From the NCBI GenBank assembly GCA_947477565.1, contig CANJUR010000003.1, positions 1 to 64,000 on the forward strand: a stretch of 64,000 nt of DNA, read 5' to 3'. Source of the stretch: Deltaproteobacteria bacterium. GTDB lineage: Bacteria; Myxococcota_A; Polyangia; Polyangiales; Ga0077539. Shown here piece by piece: positions 35,188-44,096 of this stretch. The first letter of the stretch is position 1, and each line of letters begins with the position of its first letter. The notes under the pieces were generated by a model. That model ran no database searches. It was given only the letters and a program-made list of their open reading frames with translations, and was not told the DNA's origin. The translations under genes and the position numbers were made by a program.

Positions 35188-35886
35188 AGCCGCGCACCGC
35201 CGACGCGACGGTGCCACTCGCGGAGGGCGGCCTTGCGAGCGGTGGCGGGCGATTGGAATTTTGTGCAGCGCACCATTCAGCGGGCGCTGGAGGCGGGCTG
35301 GCTGGTTTTCGCGTTGGTTCCACGCATCGCCGGAGCGCGTGCGGAGTAGGACGGGCCGAAGACCGGTGTGGCCGACGCAGGGTCGTGGTTGGGAGACGCG
35401 ATCGGCCGCGATCGGATCTTGGCGCTCCACGGACGCATGTCACCGGATGCCCAGAAAGAGGCGCTCGGCGCGTTTCGACACGGAACGCACCCTCTGCTCA
35501 TCGGAACCACCGTGCTGGGAGTCGGTTTCTATGTCCCTGAGGCCACCCTGATGGTCGTTCTCGGAGCCGAGTTCTTTGGGGTCGTGCAACTCCGCCAGCC
35601 GCGTGGCCGGGTCGGTTGCGGGAGTCAGAAGGCAGCGTGCCTGCTTGTTCCCGAAGGCGAGTCGCAGGGGACCAACACTCGGTTGGAAGAGATCGCCGCG
35701 TGCGCCGACGAATTTGTTCTGGCCGAGCGCGATCTCGCGCGGCGCGGGGCAGGGGAGTGGTTCGGCGAACGGCAGTACGGGGCCGACCTGACGCTGCGCT
35801 TCGCCGACCCGGTACGCGACGTGGCCCTGCTCGCCGCGGCGCGGAACGAAGCGGTGCGCGCGGTGGTGGCCGAGGAAGCAGGCTGA
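35188..35886 (+). pseudogene. Decayed recG (C-terminal helicase part) with internal stop
   Basis: One frame from about 35188 reads TIQRALEAGWLVFALVPRIA, an in-frame TAG at 35347-35349, then ILALHGRMSPDAQKEALGAF, LLIGTTVLGVGFYVPEATLM, and VVQLRQPRGRVGCG, ending EFVLAERDLARRGAGEWFGE. These match the RecG C-terminus: HGRM, TTVxEVGxxVPxA, QLHQLRGRVGRG, and LAExDLxLRGxGELLG. Motif VI is damaged: the His, Leu and final Arg are now Arg, Pro and Cys. The N-terminal wedge and first helicase domain are absent. A functional recG should exist elsewhere. Confidence 0.75.
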
Positions 35887-35889
35887 GCC

Positions 35890-38724
35890 GTGGCGAACAC
35901 CCGGCGTGGGCTCCTCGATGCGACCGTGTCCGTCGCGCTGGCAGCGGCGATCCTCGATGCGGTGATGGCCTTCGGGCGAGATGCCGAGGCCGCGTGGTCC
36001 GTCGCGCCCGCGCCGTTGCTCGGAGCCTCGATCGCCTTTGTCCTCGTGATCGGCCTCGCCCGCGCGCTGCTCGTCGCGCTCTGGAACCTCGCGCCCGCAG
36101 AATGGCGTGGCGCGCTGGCGACCCTTGTTTTTACTGCCTTTGGAGCACTCGCCGGCCTCGCCCTCTTCTCCGGCACAGGCGTCCGTCGCCTCGGTCTGCA
36201 GCGCCCGCTCATCGTCCTGGCGGCGGTCAGCGCTGCCGTTGTCGCAGCCGTAGTCACCCGTCGCGGCTGGAGGTTGCGCGTCCCGCCCGCGCTCCTCGCG
36301 ATGGCGGCGGTGGTGGTCTTCTGGATCCACGCGACGGTGCTCGTCCGACAGTACGACCTGCTCCACGGGCTACTCGCGACGCTCGCCGCGATATTTTGGT
36401 GCAGTGCAGCATCACAGGACGTCGGGGAGGGCTTCGCAGGGCGTGGTCGCTGGCTACGCTTGCTGGCGTTCGGCGTGGTGCTTTGCTCCGTGCCGGGCCT
36501 CGCTGGCGGCCATCGGGCGCGCTCGGTCGTGCGCCGGGTGTCGCCGCTGGGCCAGTACACCGCTCGCGCCATCGGTGCACTCTTGCCGCATGAAATAGCG
36601 GTAGAATCAGTGAGAAGTGCACGTCGGGCCCTCGGGCCCTCGCTGCCGATGGAAGCGGGTGACGTGGTGCTCGTCACGGTCGATGCGCTGCGGGCCGACC
36701 AGCTCCGCGCGCTCGGCGGTCGCGGTCGGATGCCTCACCTCGATGCGCTCGCAGCGCGCGGCCTTCTTTTCCGTCGCGCTTATGCTGCAACGCCACATAC
36801 GAGCTACTCGCTCGCGTCCCTGATGACCGGAACTCACGCCCGGGCGGCGATGGCCCTGGGGTCCCGCTTCGACCGCGGCGCGACGATCGCTGGGAGGCTC
36901 CGGGAGGTGGGGTTTGTCAGCGCGGGTTGGTATCCACCGGCGGTTTTCTCCGTGGACGGCGACCGCTTTCGCGAGCTTGCTTCGCGCCACTGGGACCTCG
37001 ACCAGGCGACGGAGAACTGGGACGACGCGGCCTCGCGGGTGCGTGCGGCTATGCAGTGGGCGAGCACCGTGCGCCGCGATCGAAGGGCCTTCGCGTGGAT
37101 TCATCTCTTCGAGCCCCACGAGCCCTACGCGCCCCATCCCGAGCACCCCTACGGGCCCGCTGGGCGCGACCGCTATGACGCCGAGTGCAGCGCCGTCGAT
37201 GACGCCCTGGCGTCACTCCTTGAAGGCTGGGGTCGGCCCGCGACGTGGATCGTCACCGCTGACCACGGCGAGGAGTTTGGTGAGCACGGCGGCTCCTTTC
37301 ACGGAACCTCCCTCTACGACGAGCAATCGCGTGTGCCCCTGGTGATCGTGGCGAGCGGCGTGACGCCGCGCGTGGTGTCGTCGCCAGTCAGCCTGGTGGA
37401 CCTCCTCCCGACGATCCTGGCGGGCGTCGGGGCGACCGTTCCACCTGGGGTCGAGGGCGTCGATCTCGGCGCTCTCGCGCGCGACGATCAGCCTACTGCG
37501 CAGGCATTTGCGGAGACGGGCAATCTGCGGATGGCGGTAGACGGAACGGAGAAGCTCATCGTCGATACCGCCGACGGGACCCTTGAGCGCTACGATCTCG
37601 CGCAAGACCCCGCGGAGCGCCACAACCTGGCCGACGAGGCCCCTGTCCGGACGCGCGCATTGCGGTCGCTCGTGATGCGCTGGGAGGCGGCCCACGCGGA
37701 GGCGACCGCAGCCCGTTCGCGACAGACGGAGAGTGTGATTCCGCCTGCCCTCGCGCGGGCACTTCAGGGCGATCGGACGGCCGCCCGGGAGGTCGTTGCT
37801 CTACTTTCGCGATCCGACGATGAGACCGCGATTCAGTGCTCCCGCGTGCTGGGCGAACTTGCGGACGACGACGAGTTGGTTCGCGCCGGTCTAGCGGCCT
37901 TGCTCGAACGGGCGCAGCCGTTGGCCGAGGCGGCGGCGGTGTCGCTGGTGCGCCTGGGCGATGAGCGCGGCAGAGCCCTTGCCACCCGGGTGTTGCTGAA
38001 TGGTGCGGAAGAGATTTCACGGCGGCGGGCGGCGTTGGGACTGGCGCGCTGGCGGTTGCCAGAAGCCGTGCCTGTGTTGGACGCATGGGCCCTCGACGAG
38101 CGGGCCTCGGACAGCGAACGGGATGGGGCGATTGCGTGGCTGGCGGAGATCCGGTCACCGACCTCGCGACCGACCTGGGAGCACCTCCTGGAGAGCGCCC
38201 GACTCGCACCCAGAGCCGCGGCCGCTCTCGGTGCTCTTGGCGACCCAGGAACCATCCCAGCCCTACGCGCGACGCTCCTCCGCTGGCGATATCCGCTGAC
38301 CCAGCGGGCCGCGGTCTACGCGCTGTTGACCCTCGGCGACCCTGAAGCACCGAGCCGGATCAACACCGCCCTGGGCGTCGGCGACCCGCTCCCGGACGTA
38401 GACGCTCTGCTCGCACGCGCGCACGAGCCCGGCGTGCACATCGCGGGCTGGCGGGGAGCTTCGCGCCGCCGACAGCGACGCGCTCTTTACCCGTTGCGCT
38501 GTCAATCGTGGGCCCCTGTGCAGCGAATCTACCTCCAGGTAGACGCCGACGATGCCGGCACGCTCACCGTCGATGCGACCGATCCGGTGCCTATCCGTCG
38601 CGGATCGCAACAGGTGGTGGTCACGCTGGCCCGCCCGCAGCGGACTCGCTCCATTGCGGTGCGATCGACCATCGGGGTGGTGGTCACGATGATCGCCGCC
38701 GTGCCTCTGGACCCGATGCCGTAG
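35890..38724 (+). CDS. Membrane sulfatase-fold protein with C-terminal HEAT-like repeats
   Basis: 944 residues from the GTG 3 nt after the recG remnant. The first 210 residues hold about five hydrophobic helices. The alkaline-phosphatase/sulfatase domain (about 255-600) has metal ligands Asp265 in LVTVDALRAD and Asp458-His459 in TADHGEEFGEHG. In place of the Cys-x-Pro-x-Arg signature it has TPHTSYSLAS, with Thr304 or Ser305 as candidate nucleophile, as in phosphoglycerol-transferase-like members. Residues about 620-860 are HEAT-like repeats (LLSRSDDETAIQCSRVLGEL and similar), followed by a small beta tail. A hydrolase or transferase with a scaffolding domain is likely. Confidence 0.82.
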   Translation: MANTRRGLLDATVSVALAAAILDAVMAFGRDAEAAWSVAPAPLLGASIAFVLVIGLARALLVALWNLAPAEWRGALATLVFTAFGALAGLALFSGTGVRRLGLQRPLIVLAAVSAAVVAAVVTRRGWRLRVPPALLAMAAVVVFWIHATVLVRQYDLLHGLLATLAAIFWCSAASQDVGEGFAGRGRWLRLLAFGVVLCSVPGLAGGHRARSVVRRVSPLGQYTARAIGALLPHEIAVESVRSARRALGPSLPMEAGDVVLVTVDALRADQLRALGGRGRMPHLDALAARGLLFRRAYAATPHTSYSLASLMTGTHARAAMALGSRFDRGATIAGRLREVGFVSAGWYPPAVFSVDGDRFRELASRHWDLDQATENWDDAASRVRAAMQWASTVRRDRRAFAWIHLFEPHEPYAPHPEHPYGPAGRDRYDAECSAVDDALASLLEGWGRPATWIVTADHGEEFGEHGGSFHGTSLYDEQSRVPLVIVASGVTPRVVSSPVSLVDLLPTILAGVGATVPPGVEGVDLGALARDDQPTAQAFAETGNLRMAVDGTEKLIVDTADGTLERYDLAQDPAERHNLADEAPVRTRALRSLVMRWEAAHAEATAARSRQTESVIPPALARALQGDRTAAREVVALLSRSDDETAIQCSRVLGELADDDELVRAGLAALLERAQPLAEAAAVSLVRLGDERGRALATRVLLNGAEEISRRRAALGLARWRLPEAVPVLDAWALDERASDSERDGAIAWLAEIRSPTSRPTWEHLLESARLAPRAAAALGALGDPGTIPALRATLLRWRYPLTQRAAVYALLTLGDPEAPSRINTALGVGDPLPDVDALLARAHEPGVHIAGWRGASRRRQRRALYPLRCQSWAPVQRIYLQVDADDAGTLTVDATDPVPIRRGSQQVVVTLARPQRTRSIAVRSTIGVVVTMIAAVPLDPMP

Positions 38725-39430
38725 CCCGGTCGTCAGCCCTGACGGTTGACCTCATCATCGCAGTCTGTCCGGCCAACGACCTCAGACGGAAGCACAGGGG
38801 CTACCCAGAATGAAGGTTTACCGTCACGAGCCTCGTCAAACGCAGTCTGCGTGGGCCCGTTCGAGCTCGGCGTCGATAGTGCTAGAACTTGCGCGTTTGC
38901 TGCTGCAGCTCGCGTATTGGTGCTCACCCTGGTGCCAAACGATCGACTTCCATCCCTATCCAGTGACCGCATCGTGGCGAATCTGAGCAATGTTCCACTC
39001 GCCACGAAGGTGGTTAACGCCTATGGCGGGTGAGGGTGCCTTTGGAGATCGAATCAGGACGGAGCGCGGTGGGCTTACGAGCATCCCTGGGACGCGACCG
39101 TTCCACTTAAAGGAGACCGCGATGGCGCCAGAGCGCCCAACAAGAGCGCTGCCACGCACCATCTCGGTACGCGTGTGACGCACGGGATCATGACAAATTG
39201 TGGGCACTTCGACCGTCGCAGCGTAACGCCAGACAGATTGCTTAAGCGCTCATCACTCCCCGTCCTGAATCGACCTCTCCGAACACCTCCATCACTGTAA
39301 GTTCTGCTCCCCCTCGGCCTCAGGCCGATGCATCTGGCCCAGACTCAGCGCGAGCACATGCTCGCAAAGCCCCAGTGTCAGAATACGTGGAATCGGCTGA
39401 CTCCTTCAATGAATCTGGCGATCGTAAAGC
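38725..39430. other. 706-bp stretch without a convincing gene
   Basis: GC and codon pattern differ from the neighbours. A 5-bp hairpin (CGTCA...TGACG) follows the sulfatase stop at about 38733-38748 and may help termination. A 58-codon frame begins at 38810 and a short frame of 18 codons at 39121 has AAAGGAG upstream, but neither resembles a known protein. This looks like decayed sequence left beside the IS fragment. Confidence 0.6.
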
Positions 39431-39800
39431 ATGGCGGAACTCCTGGAAAGAAAGCACTACGACAGTGACCTCAACGACGCGGAGTGGGGATTGATCGAAA
39501 TGCTACTTCCGCCGCTGATCGAGAAGGGATGGGGTGCGTCGTCCCGCTGGCATCGGCGAGACGTCGTAGATGCCATTCTTTACCTGCTCAAGACGGGGTG
39601 CACGTGGCGCGATCTGCCTGGCGATTTCCCCGTGTGGAACAGCGTCTGGAAGTGCTTTCGTCTCTGGCGCAAGGACGGTACCTGGGCGCGGGTCCATGAC
39701 ACACTGCGCGCGCAGACCCGCGGATCGTGACGACGCGCCCAGCCTGACGATCATCGACAGTCAAAGCGTCAAGGGGACCGAGTACACGACCTCCCAATAG
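39431..39800 (+). pseudogene. IS5-family transposase remnant (frameshifted and truncated)
   Basis: The first frame reads LNDAEWGLIEMLLPP, then DVVDAILYLLKTGCTWRDLP and NSVWKCFRLWRKDG, the N-terminal DUF4096 region of IS5-type transposases. Near 39720 the reading frame shifts, and the second frame carries RDDAPSLTIIDSQSVKGTE, which holds the first catalytic Asp of the DDE triad, then a stop at 39798. The remaining two thirds of the transposase are missing, so it cannot be active. Confidence 0.85.
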
Positions 39801-40395
39801 AAGGCGCCTGATGTGGATGCTGCGGCGATGCTCGCAGCCATCATGACGCCCGAGGCTCCCGCCGCGGCGGGCGTCACGCTGGAACAGATCGTCGCCGCGG
39901 TCCTCACGCTGAACCATGGGTTTCCGGCGGAGGATCTTGCCCGCGGTGTTCACCGCTGCGAACGTGGGCGTCGGGCGTCGTCGGCGAGTCCGTTCACAAA
40001 AGAAATGGATCAAGCCGGGCACGACTGTCGGGGGACTTTGATTTTCCCCGGGGAGCAACCCGCCGGAGCACCGCGAGAGCCGGTCTTCGACGGGCTGCAC
40101 GGCGCGTGGTCATCGAAGGCACCGTCGTGACCTCGATCGACGTACAGCCCGTCGAATACGGGCTTTGGCGACGGTGCCGCGGGCTTCAGCCAGCGGACCA
40201 GGATTCTCTCGAATTCAAGGCGCCCAGAGTGATGTCTCCCTGATGGATTTCGGCCACCCGTCTGCACTCTGCTGTGGCTCGCAACCTGCGCCGGAGCGCG
40301 ACACTGACATACCCTGACTGCCTCGGAAACCGGCAGATCTCTTGACGGGTCGGCGCGCCGGGGTGTAGCCGCGCCGGACGGGAGTCGATGATACA
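39801..40395. other. Scar region between IS remnant and the DHS-like gene
   Basis: A frame of about 105 codons on the plus strand begins at 39813 (VTLEQIVAAVLTLNHGFPAE within it) but is not recognised and has no Shine-Dalgarno sequence. The right part contains an imperfect inverted repeat. No full IS end or duplicated target could be marked. Confidence 0.5.
40077..40165. repeat. Imperfect 25-bp inverted repeat
   Basis: The left arm 40077-40101 and the reverse complement of 40141-40165 match at 21 of 25 positions, with the core TTCGACGGGCTG perfect. A second smaller pair, GGCACCGTCG at 40118 and CGACGGTGCC at 40169, interleaves with it. This could be a remnant of a small mobile element or an RNA structure. 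Confidence 0.7.
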
Positions 40396-41667
40396 ATGGG
40401 CAAGAAGAAGAAGCAGAAGCGCGAAGCGGCGGCAGTGATCGAGGGCGAGGAGGCGCTAGCTGCGCACGGCGAGGCGCTGCGGAGCGACTTCGAAAACACC
40501 CGCGAGGTGTCCGTCGGGGGCATTACCGGGCGAGAGACGCCGGAAGAGCTGATTCGCGGTAGTTTTCCAGCTTTTGTGGGGCGTCAGGAGCGCACGGGCT
40601 ACGAACTCATGGCCCGCGCGATGGACGAAGACTACGCAACCTTCATGACCCTCTCCGGCGCGATGACTCCGGCGGGTCTCCACCAGTCGTGCCTCATTCC
40701 GCTCATCGAGCGCGGGCTCATCGACTGCCTCACGACCACCGGCGCCAACCTCTACCACGACGCCCATCGAATCATTGGCCACCGCATTCGCGAGATCGAC
40801 CCCAATGCGGGCGACCTCGCGCTGCGGCTCGCGCGCATTATTCGCATCTATGACCTCGGCTTCTGGGAAGAGACGCTCCTCGAGACCGATATGCTGTTTA
40901 GCGCGATCTTGCAGCTGCCTCAGTTTCAGAAGCGAATGACCACGCCGGAGCTGCACTACCTTCTCGGCGAAGCGATCGCGAAGGTGGAAGAAGCGCTCGG
41001 CGTGAAGCAGCCTTCGCTACTTGCCACTTGCTACCGTCGTGCGATCCCGATCTTCGTCGGCGCAGTGCAGGACGGTTCGATATTCCTCAACGTAGTGAAG
41101 CTGAAACGCCTCTTTCCGGATACCTTCAAGCTCGAGATTGACGTCAACGATGACGTCTATGAGATGGGCGCCATGCAGCACTACTGTCTGCGTGGACTCG
41201 ACAAGAAGATGGCCATCTTCATTCTCGGCGGCGGTGTTCCGAAGAACTACACACTCCAGGGCGAGCCACTGCTCGAGCAGATTCTCGGAGTGCATACTGA
41301 CGGCTTCGATATTGATGTGCAGTTCTGCGTAGACCCCGTGGACAACGGCGCGCTCTCGTCATGTCCTGCAGGCGAAGGCCACACCTGGGGAAAGGTCTCG
41401 CCCGAAGGAGTTTCGCGTTCGATGTACGTCCACGCCGACGTCACGGCAGTCTTTCCCTGGGTGACGTATGCGTTGATGAGCGACCCGAAGCGCACGCGAC
41501 CGTACCGACGGCTCTACGACCACCGCGCCACGGCCCTCGAAGCCCTCGACGAGGCCGTCGCGCTGAGCCGCGACGAGTTGCTCAAGACCATCGACTACGC
41601 GCCGGTCACCGAGGCGCTCGCCATCCCCGCGACTGCCCCAACCAGGGCCCGCAAGAAGAAGGGCTGA
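40396..41667 (+). CDS. Deoxyhypusine-synthase-family protein (possible homospermidine synthase)
   Basis: 423 residues. DHS hallmarks: TTGANLYHDAHR, FILGGGVPKNYTLQ, and Lys333 in GHTWGKVSPEG at the place of the enzyme-intermediate Lys. The N-terminus is Lys-rich (MGKKKKQKREA). In archaea and eukaryotes the enzyme uses spermidine to modify eIF5A; in bacteria without eIF5A, homologues are thought to act on polyamines, for example making homospermidine. No polyamine genes are near. It stands in a scar zone, which hints at mobility, but codon use matches the genome. Confidence 0.82.
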   Translation: MGKKKKQKREAAAVIEGEEALAAHGEALRSDFENTREVSVGGITGRETPEELIRGSFPAFVGRQERTGYELMARAMDEDYATFMTLSGAMTPAGLHQSCLIPLIERGLIDCLTTTGANLYHDAHRIIGHRIREIDPNAGDLALRLARIIRIYDLGFWEETLLETDMLFSAILQLPQFQKRMTTPELHYLLGEAIAKVEEALGVKQPSLLATCYRRAIPIFVGAVQDGSIFLNVVKLKRLFPDTFKLEIDVNDDVYEMGAMQHYCLRGLDKKMAIFILGGGVPKNYTLQGEPLLEQILGVHTDGFDIDVQFCVDPVDNGALSSCPAGEGHTWGKVSPEGVSRSMYVHADVTAVFPWVTYALMSDPKRTRPYRRLYDHRATALEALDEAVALSRDELLKTIDYAPVTEALAIPATAPTRARKKKG

Positions 41668-41989
41668 GTGACGCCGCCCCCGCGCCCATGGATCGTTCTC
41701 CCGCACGATCCGTGGGAGCGCCTGACGGACGACGTCTGGTTCGTTTCCGCTGCGCTTCCCGACATGGCTATGCTGGGACGGACGCGCGGTGATGAAGACC
41801 ATCGGATCCACCGACGGGCCGCGAATCACCGGCCTGACTTCAGTCTTCGGAGTAAGTGACCGCAATGCGCTCTCCGCGCATTACCGACAACTCGCCGCGA
41901 CGCCCCGCCTGGCGTTCGCGGTGCCCGGTCACGGGGCCGTGATCGACGGCGACGTGTCCGCCTCGCTCACGCAGGTCTCCGCGGGCTGA
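41668..41989 (+). pseudogene. Metallo-beta-lactamase-fold gene, internally deleted and frameshifted
   Basis: The first frame starts at a GTG joined to the DHS stop and reads PWIVLPHDPWERLTDDVWFV then SAALPDMAMLGRT, resembling the N-terminus of an MBL-fold hydrolase family. A second frame (+1) from about 41786 reads VMKTIGSTDGPRITGLTSVF, and HYRQLAATPRLAFAVPGHGA, resembling the same family's C-terminus. The middle of about 110 residues with the HxHxDH metal site is missing. The assignment is by eye. Confidence 0.45.
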
Positions 41990-42531
41990 AACCCCTCGCG
42001 CTCCGGCGATAGCATAGGCGGGACCTTCGATTCTTCGACCGGTCTCACCGCCCTTTCAACAAAGCCCAACAGGCCTTGCTCGGAAGCCTCGCGGGAAGTA
42101 CGTCGCTGGCGCTTTTGCGGGGGTGGCGGAATGAGCACCACCCGGGGTGCGACCACCGGAGGCTCGCGCACCTCGATGCACGCATCGCCCGCGGTGACGG
42201 CGGAGCCCATGAGGCGGCGCAACACACGGAGCCGATCGCGGACCCTCTCGTGATGGTCCCTCAACTCGGCGAGGGCGTGTAGCAATGAAGTCGAGAGCAA
42301 GTGGACAGTCGCTACTTCGAAGTGGAAACAGCCGCTCTCGATGGAAGGGTCGTCGCCGCAGGCCAGGCAGACCTGCACCGGGGCGGTGAGCGACGGGCCA
42401 GACGCCATCGCAGACTCGTGTGGGGGCTCGTCGATGGGTGGTTCGGGCGGCGCATCGAAGACGTCCGGTGGAGGGAGGTCGAAGCCGTCGTAGTCCTCGC
42501 GATTGGCAGTGTGGGTTCGGCGCGCGCGCAT
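41929..42531 (-). CDS. Unknown protein (about 200 aa)
   Basis: ATG at 42531 chosen; a GTG seven codons earlier is possible. Codon use is coding-like. A disordered Pro/Asp-rich N-part is followed by VCLACGDDPSIESGCFHFEV, then an amphipathic helical segment (LHALAELRDHHERVRDRLRV, LRRLMG) and a polar C-terminus. The short Cys pair could be a zinc site. It overlaps the MBL remnant by 61 nt in opposite orientation. Function not recognised. Confidence 0.55.
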   Translation of the reverse strand: MRARRTHTANREDYDGFDLPPPDVFDAPPEPPIDEPPHESAMASGPSLTAPVQVCLACGDDPSIESGCFHFEVATVHLLSTSLLHALAELRDHHERVRDRLRVLRRLMGSAVTAGDACIEVREPPVVAPRVVLIPPPPQKRQRRTSREASEQGLLGFVERAVRPVEESKVPPMLSPEREGFQPAETCVSEADTSPSITAP

Positions 42532-42739
42532 GACTGTCGGAACGCCTAACACGATGAGGCAGGGATGGACAAATGTTCAGTGAGCGCTGAGGAGGTTGCG
42601 CGGACGAATTCGAAGAGCGGGGAGACCTCGAGAATCGAGCGAAAGATCGGATGGAGGGGTTTGTAAGCGCTGCCCTGACGCGACCGAAATTGACTGAAAT
42701 TCTCGAAGAACGCCAACCGCGTGGGAGACTTCTGCCGCA

Positions 42740-43891
42740 ATGATCCAACGCGGCGGCGTTCTTCCTTCCCAGTGGATTCGCGAGGCGCTCAAGGACGGCA
42801 CTCTCGCGTCTGTTCGCCCCGTCGAGCCTGGGCAGATTCAGCCCAACAGCATCGACCTGCGCATCGGTCGCGCCGGAACCCGGGTGCAGTGCAGCTTTCT
42901 TCCGGGGCGCGAGGGCGTCGAAGGGCGACTGCGACGCTTCGGCATCTATCCCGTGGACGCCGGGCCCGACGGGGTCGTGCTGGAGCGCAACGCGGTCTAT
43001 CTGTTTCCGCTGCTCGAGTCGCTGAAACTACCGAAGGGGGTGCGAGCGCGGGCGAACCCGAAGAGCAGCACCGGGAGGCTCGACATCTTCTGTCGGCTCG
43101 TCACAGAGAACGGAACCTCCTTCGACGACATCCCCGAAGCCTTTGCGGGACAGCTTTTCCTCGAGGTTGTGCCCCGTTCTTTTCCGATTCGCGTGCGTGA
43201 AGGCGACTGCCTCGCACAACTTCGTTTCGTGGTCGGTGATCCGACGCTCGACGACGACGAAACCCGCGCCCTGATGGCTCGCGAGCCGATCATCGTGCCG
43301 CCGGACAATCTCCCGCCCGGGTACGCAGGAATGCGCGTCGAGGGCGGCGTATTCATGTCCGTAAACCTCTCCGCGGAGGGCACCGTCGGCTACCGCGCCA
43401 AGCGCAACACCGGCGCCATCGACCTGCGCGGACGCCACCCGATCAGCCAATTCTGGGAGCGGATCTACCATCGCCCGAGCGAGCCCCTGCTGCTCGAGCC
43501 GGATGAGTTCTACATCCTCCGATCCAACGAATTGGTTCGATTACCGCCGTCGGTATGCGCGGAAATGGTTCCCTTCGATGCCGGCGCGGGGGAGGTACGT
43601 ACCCACTACGCGGGCTTCTTCGACTCCGGCTTCGGATACGTCTCGGCGGACGACCACGGCGTCGCTGCTGCGGCCGTTGTACTGGAGGTGCGCGGTCGCG
43701 ACGTGCCCTTCCACGTCGATGAGGGCAACCATCTCTTCCGGGTGATTCTGCTGCGCAACTACGAAGCGCCGGACGACCTTTATGGCCGCGGGCTAAGCTC
43801 CCACTATCAGGGCCAGCGGCTGCGCTTGAGCAAGCAATTTCTCCCCGATGAGGCCGAGACCGACTCGCAGGTCGCGCCGCGCTCAGGCTAA
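42740..43891 (+). CDS. dcd: dCTP deaminase, long two-domain form
   Basis: 383 residues, about twice the usual dCTP deaminase, with two dUTPase-fold halves (about 5-190 and 200-370). Conserved parts: QPNSIDLRIG, RARANPKSSTGRLDIF, VREGDCLAQLRF, and in the second half LEPDEFYILRSNE with AAAAVVLEVRGRDVPF. The enzyme turns dCTP into dUTP for dTTP synthesis. Long forms are known in some proteobacteria. No other nucleotide genes are adjacent; topoisomerase VI follows after about 200 bp. Confidence 0.88.
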   Translation: MIQRGGVLPSQWIREALKDGTLASVRPVEPGQIQPNSIDLRIGRAGTRVQCSFLPGREGVEGRLRRFGIYPVDAGPDGVVLERNAVYLFPLLESLKLPKGVRARANPKSSTGRLDIFCRLVTENGTSFDDIPEAFAGQLFLEVVPRSFPIRVREGDCLAQLRFVVGDPTLDDDETRALMAREPIIVPPDNLPPGYAGMRVEGGVFMSVNLSAEGTVGYRAKRNTGAIDLRGRHPISQFWERIYHRPSEPLLLEPDEFYILRSNELVRLPPSVCAEMVPFDAGAGEVRTHYAGFFDSGFGYVSADDHGVAAAAVVLEVRGRDVPFHVDEGNHLFRVILLRNYEAPDDLYGRGLSSHYQGQRLRLSKQFLPDEAETDSQVAPRSG

Positions 43892-44096
43892 AGAGCCCCC
43901 GTGTGGACAGTGAATGTCCGACGCGCTGACCATTGGATTTCTGCCGAAACGCGTGACAGACGACCGCTCCCGAGGCGGCGTCGGGTCCGTTCTTGTCCTT
44001 GACGCATGTTCAGTGAGGCCGTACTCGAATGGGCGTTGAAGACGCCGGGATGACCCGTTGAACTCCATCAAAACACCCGACGGAGCTGCCGAGCCC

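Noticed and set aside
39588-40100. Minus-strand frame with NTAGKILRRK, similar to the C-terminus of acyl-CoA synthetases
   Set aside because: The match is only one short motif and nothing before or after fits the family; it is likely chance.
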